Assembly (NCBI GenBank): GCA_030149525.1
Contig: JASBRJ010000367.1
Span: 1 to 32,021, forward strand
Length of the DNA stretch: 32,021 nt
Origin: a bacterium
GTDB lineage: Bacteria > Vulcanimicrobiota > Xenobia > Xenobiales > JADMJV01
Reading direction: 5' to 3'
Of the stretch, positions 30,548 to 32,021 are shown piece after piece. The stretch's first letter is position 1, and every line of letters starts with the position of its first letter. The notes below the pieces were generated by a model. It was not told the origin of the DNA and did no database searches. It saw nothing but the letters and a program-made list of their open reading frames with translations. Made by a program: the position numbers and the translations under genes.

Positions 30548-30660
30548 TGCTGCGAAGGCTGCTTGCGAACCCTAACAGGGGCAGGTGCTTTCTTGCCTTG
30601 GGCCGCTCCTATAGTGACAGCCAGTAGGCCGAGGGCAGCGATGAGAGTGAGGGTTGTCAT
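30544..30660 (-). CDS. 38-residue secreted micro-protein
   Basis: This short frame starts at ATG 30660 with GGAG eight bases upstream. It encodes a signal-peptide-like MTTLTLIAALGLLAVTIGAA (cut near AAQG), leaving a ~17-residue basic, Pro-rich mature peptide (GKKAPAPVRVRKQPSQH). The good ribosome site and classic tripartite signal favour a real exported peptide. Its stop overlaps that of the convergent UPF0104 gene by four bases. TATGCTATAGT at ~30698-30708 on the minus strand offers a weak -10. No family is recognised. Confidence 0.55.
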   Translation of the reverse strand: MTTLTLIAALGLLAVTIGAAQGKKAPAPVRVRKQPSQH

Positions 30661-30853
30661 GAATTTTCTCCAGAATTCTTGCACGAGGGCGTCTTTACTA
30701 TAGCATAACCCGTGGCGTATCGTGGGGTTTCTGAGAGATTTCTTTGTTTTTGTGGTGTTCCCGTAACCGTTTCAAGCTGATTCTATTCTGGATGGCCGAT
30801 GGGAGAAATGACACAGAGCCACAAAAGTACGAATCTTTCAGGGACTCGAAAAT

Positions 30854-31255
30854 GTGTTCGTCGAAATGGATCACATTATGACCACTATGCAAGCTCCTCT
30901 CTCAGAACTCCCCGAAGAACTCCAGCGTTGGCTTACGGAGCGCCTGAAATCACACGCTCGGCTTCATTTCGAAACGGCTCAAGAACTGGTCGATTGGTGC
31001 GATTCCCGCGATCTGCTGGGCGAAGACATGTCCGGCAACCGATCGGTTCGCCACTCGACACCGATTCAAATATACCAGGCGATTCGCCAAATGGTTCTGG
31101 AACTGGATTGCCCCGACGTCTTGAGAGAAATGGATGTTATGCAACGACAGCTTCGGGAGTTGAGAGAAGAGAACGCTCTTCTCCAAACCACGGTAGCGGT
31201 GTTGAGCGGACAGTTGAGGGCGGCTCGTGAGGACGAAACTAGTTCAATGAACTAG
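30854..31255 (+). CDS. hypothetical coiled-coil protein
   Basis: This 133-residue protein has an N-terminal helical region (LPEELQRWLTERLKSHARL) and a C-terminal heptad-rich coiled coil (VMQRQLRELREENALLQTTV) of ~40 residues, so oligomerisation is likely. The start is GTG 30854 with AGGGA nine bases upstream; ATGs at 30866 and 30878 are alternatives. A longer overlapping frame from 30799 is Arg/Ser-rich shadow. No family is recognised. Its TAG overlaps the stop of the convergent dnaE2 gene (CTAG). No signal peptide is present. Confidence 0.7.
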   Translation: MFVEMDHIMTTMQAPLSELPEELQRWLTERLKSHARLHFETAQELVDWCDSRDLLGEDMSGNRSVRHSTPIQIYQAIRQMVLELDCPDVLREMDVMQRQLRELREENALLQTTVAVLSGQLRAAREDETSSMN

Positions 31256-31256
31256 T
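31238..31256. repeat. 9-1-9 perfect palindrome at convergent stops
   Basis: ACTAGTTCA (31238-31246) and its complement (31248-31256) flank a single A. The palindrome covers both stop codons of the convergent genes. It could form a hairpin in either mRNA or bind a symmetric protein; there is no T-run for termination. Confidence 0.6.
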
Positions 31257-32021
31257 GAAAGTTCCGACTTCCCACTTCCACAGTAGCCTCTAAATCCGGT
31301 CGGTACAGTTTTTGGGCTACCAGATGAACGACTCCTCGTGCGTTTTGAATCTGGCCTTCCACCGCTAAGAAACTGGTAGAACGCGCCACCACGAAGTGCT
31401 CTTCGAAGACTTTGGGCCAGACGATGACGTTCACAAATCCCGTTTCATCCTCCAGCGTGAAGAAAACGGTGCCCTTGGCTGTTGCCGGTCGTTGACGACA
31501 TATCACCATCGCCGCATATTTTATCCAACGCCCGTGGGGAGTGCGTTGCACGGTGGCGGCGTCGGGATATCCGCAGCGGCTGAGTTGAGGTCGTAAGCTT
31601 TCCATGGGATGGCCGGTAGCCGACATTCCAGCCGTTTCGTAGTCCCATACCACTTTCTCGTTGCGAGAGAGTTGGTGAAAGTCTCGCCCCACCTCTTCCA
31701 GGTGACTGAGAAGAGGATGTCGTCGGGCCTCCAGATGGGAGTCCGTGGCCCACAGTTCGGTACGCCGATTGCGTCCGTAACAATCCAAGGCACCTGAGGA
31801 GGCCAGAAGCTCCAGAGCCTTTTTGTCCAGTCGAGCCCTAACGGTGAGATCTCTGACCGATCGATAAGGCCGGTTTTGCAAGATTCTGGAGGCGGTGTCT
31901 TCCCTAAAGCCTTTAAGAAACTTCAGACCGAGTCGGATGCCGAAAGGGCGGTCGGGGACTGCGCCCTCCAGGGGTTCTAGAGTACATTCCCATTGACTCT
32001 TTTCTGCACAAAAGGAGAGGA
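31252..32021 (-). CDS. dnaE2: error-prone DNA polymerase DnaE2, C-terminal part
   Basis: The frame is open to the right edge, so 256 C-terminal residues are visible and the start lies outside; the TTG at 31881 is internal. The visible segment fits DnaE2 (ImuC): PDRPFGIRLGLKFLKGFRED, YRSVRDLTVRARLDKKALEL and LASSGALDC from the HhH region, then WDYETAGMSATGHPMESLR. The OB-fold follows (ICRQRPATAKGTVFFTLEDE, NVIVWPKVF), then the typical ending VVHLVAQKLYRPD and SRNFH. DnaE2 performs mutagenic translesion synthesis with ImuA/ImuB after DNA damage. Replicative DnaE1 lacks this exact OB/RSRDFH-type ending, so DnaE2 is preferred. Upstream SOS control cannot be judged. Confidence 0.92.
   Translation of the reverse strand, partial: LSFCAEKSQWECTLEPLEGAVPDRPFGIRLGLKFLKGFREDTASRILQNRPYRSVRDLTVRARLDKKALELLASSGALDCYGRNRRTELWATDSHLEARRHPLLSHLEEVGRDFHQLSRNEKVVWDYETAGMSATGHPMESLRPQLSRCGYPDAATVQRTPHGRWIKYAAMVICRQRPATAKGTVFFTLEDETGFVNVIVWPKVFEEHFVVARSTSFLAVEGQIQNARGVVHLVAQKLYRPDLEATVEVGSRNFH

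Noticed and set aside
30799-31230. 143-residue plus-strand frame overlapping the coiled-coil gene
   Set aside because: Arg/Ser/Thr-rich shadow; the frame from 30854 has a ribosome site and a regular coiled coil.

Overview
The window is 32 kb of dense, moderately GC-rich bacterial chromosome. I see no phage, insertion sequence, CRISPR array, rRNA or tRNA. Genes are closely packed on both strands, with many GTG and TTG starts and repeated 4-base stop/start overlaps (TTGA, GTGA, ATGA). The gene set suggests a free-living bacterium with a complex envelope: several lipoproteins, a TolQ/ExbB-type motor subunit, an alpha-2-macroglobulin-like lipoprotein, peptidoglycan hydrolases and a PilZ protein. 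Several proteins have long low-complexity or disordered tails. I cannot place the phylum. The mix of a GapR-like protein, DnaE2 and a solitary HutF suggests a poorly sampled lineage, perhaps Eremiobacterota/Vulcanimicrobiota-like, but that is only an impression.

Layout. 3-2156 (+) is the 3' part of a protein with an acidic 17-residue repeat array followed by TPR-like helices. 3359-2121 (-) is a TolQ/ExbB channel protein plus an unknown gene. 3606-5105 (+) fuses a lytic transglycosylase to an N-acetylmuramoyl-L-alanine amidase and ends at a clear terminator. 5285-5533 (+) is a GapR/DUF2312-like DNA-binding protein; it shares a perfect bidirectional terminator with a TPR/thioredoxin-fold protein (7178-5592, -). 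7215-9262 (+) encodes an amino acid permease and a class I glutamine amidotransferase. 11090-9267 (-) encodes formimidoylglutamate deiminase HutF and a lone HPt domain.

11145-16282 (+) is a three-gene cassette: a 31-residue membrane peptide, a multi-pass membrane protein with a soluble tail, and a 1417-residue alpha-2-macroglobulin-like lipoprotein that seems to lack the thioester domain. On the minus strand follow a GHKL-like protein of unknown role, a small acidic protein, an FmdB-type zinc ribbon and threonyl-tRNA synthetase. On the plus strand follow a PilZ protein and a B3/4-domain protein, then a long co-directional run: dapA-aroA-aroE (lysine and shikimate pathways), then TPM, duplicated Tim44-like/zinc ribbon, DUF3124 lipoprotein and NlpC/P60 genes. 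The right end holds an alpha/beta hydrolase, a zinc-ribbon membrane micro-protein, a UPF0104/LPG-synthase-type membrane protein, a 38-residue secreted peptide, a coiled-coil protein and the C-terminal part of error-prone DNA polymerase DnaE2.

The best candidates for undescribed biology are the micro-ORF/membrane protein/thioester-less macroglobulin cassette (11145-16282) and the TPM/Tim44-like/DUF3124/NlpC envelope cassette (24698-27944). Three probable genes are very short: 11145-11240, 17687-17890 and 30544-30660. No gene-free stretch exceeds 300 bases; the longest are 3360-3605 and 20240-20491.
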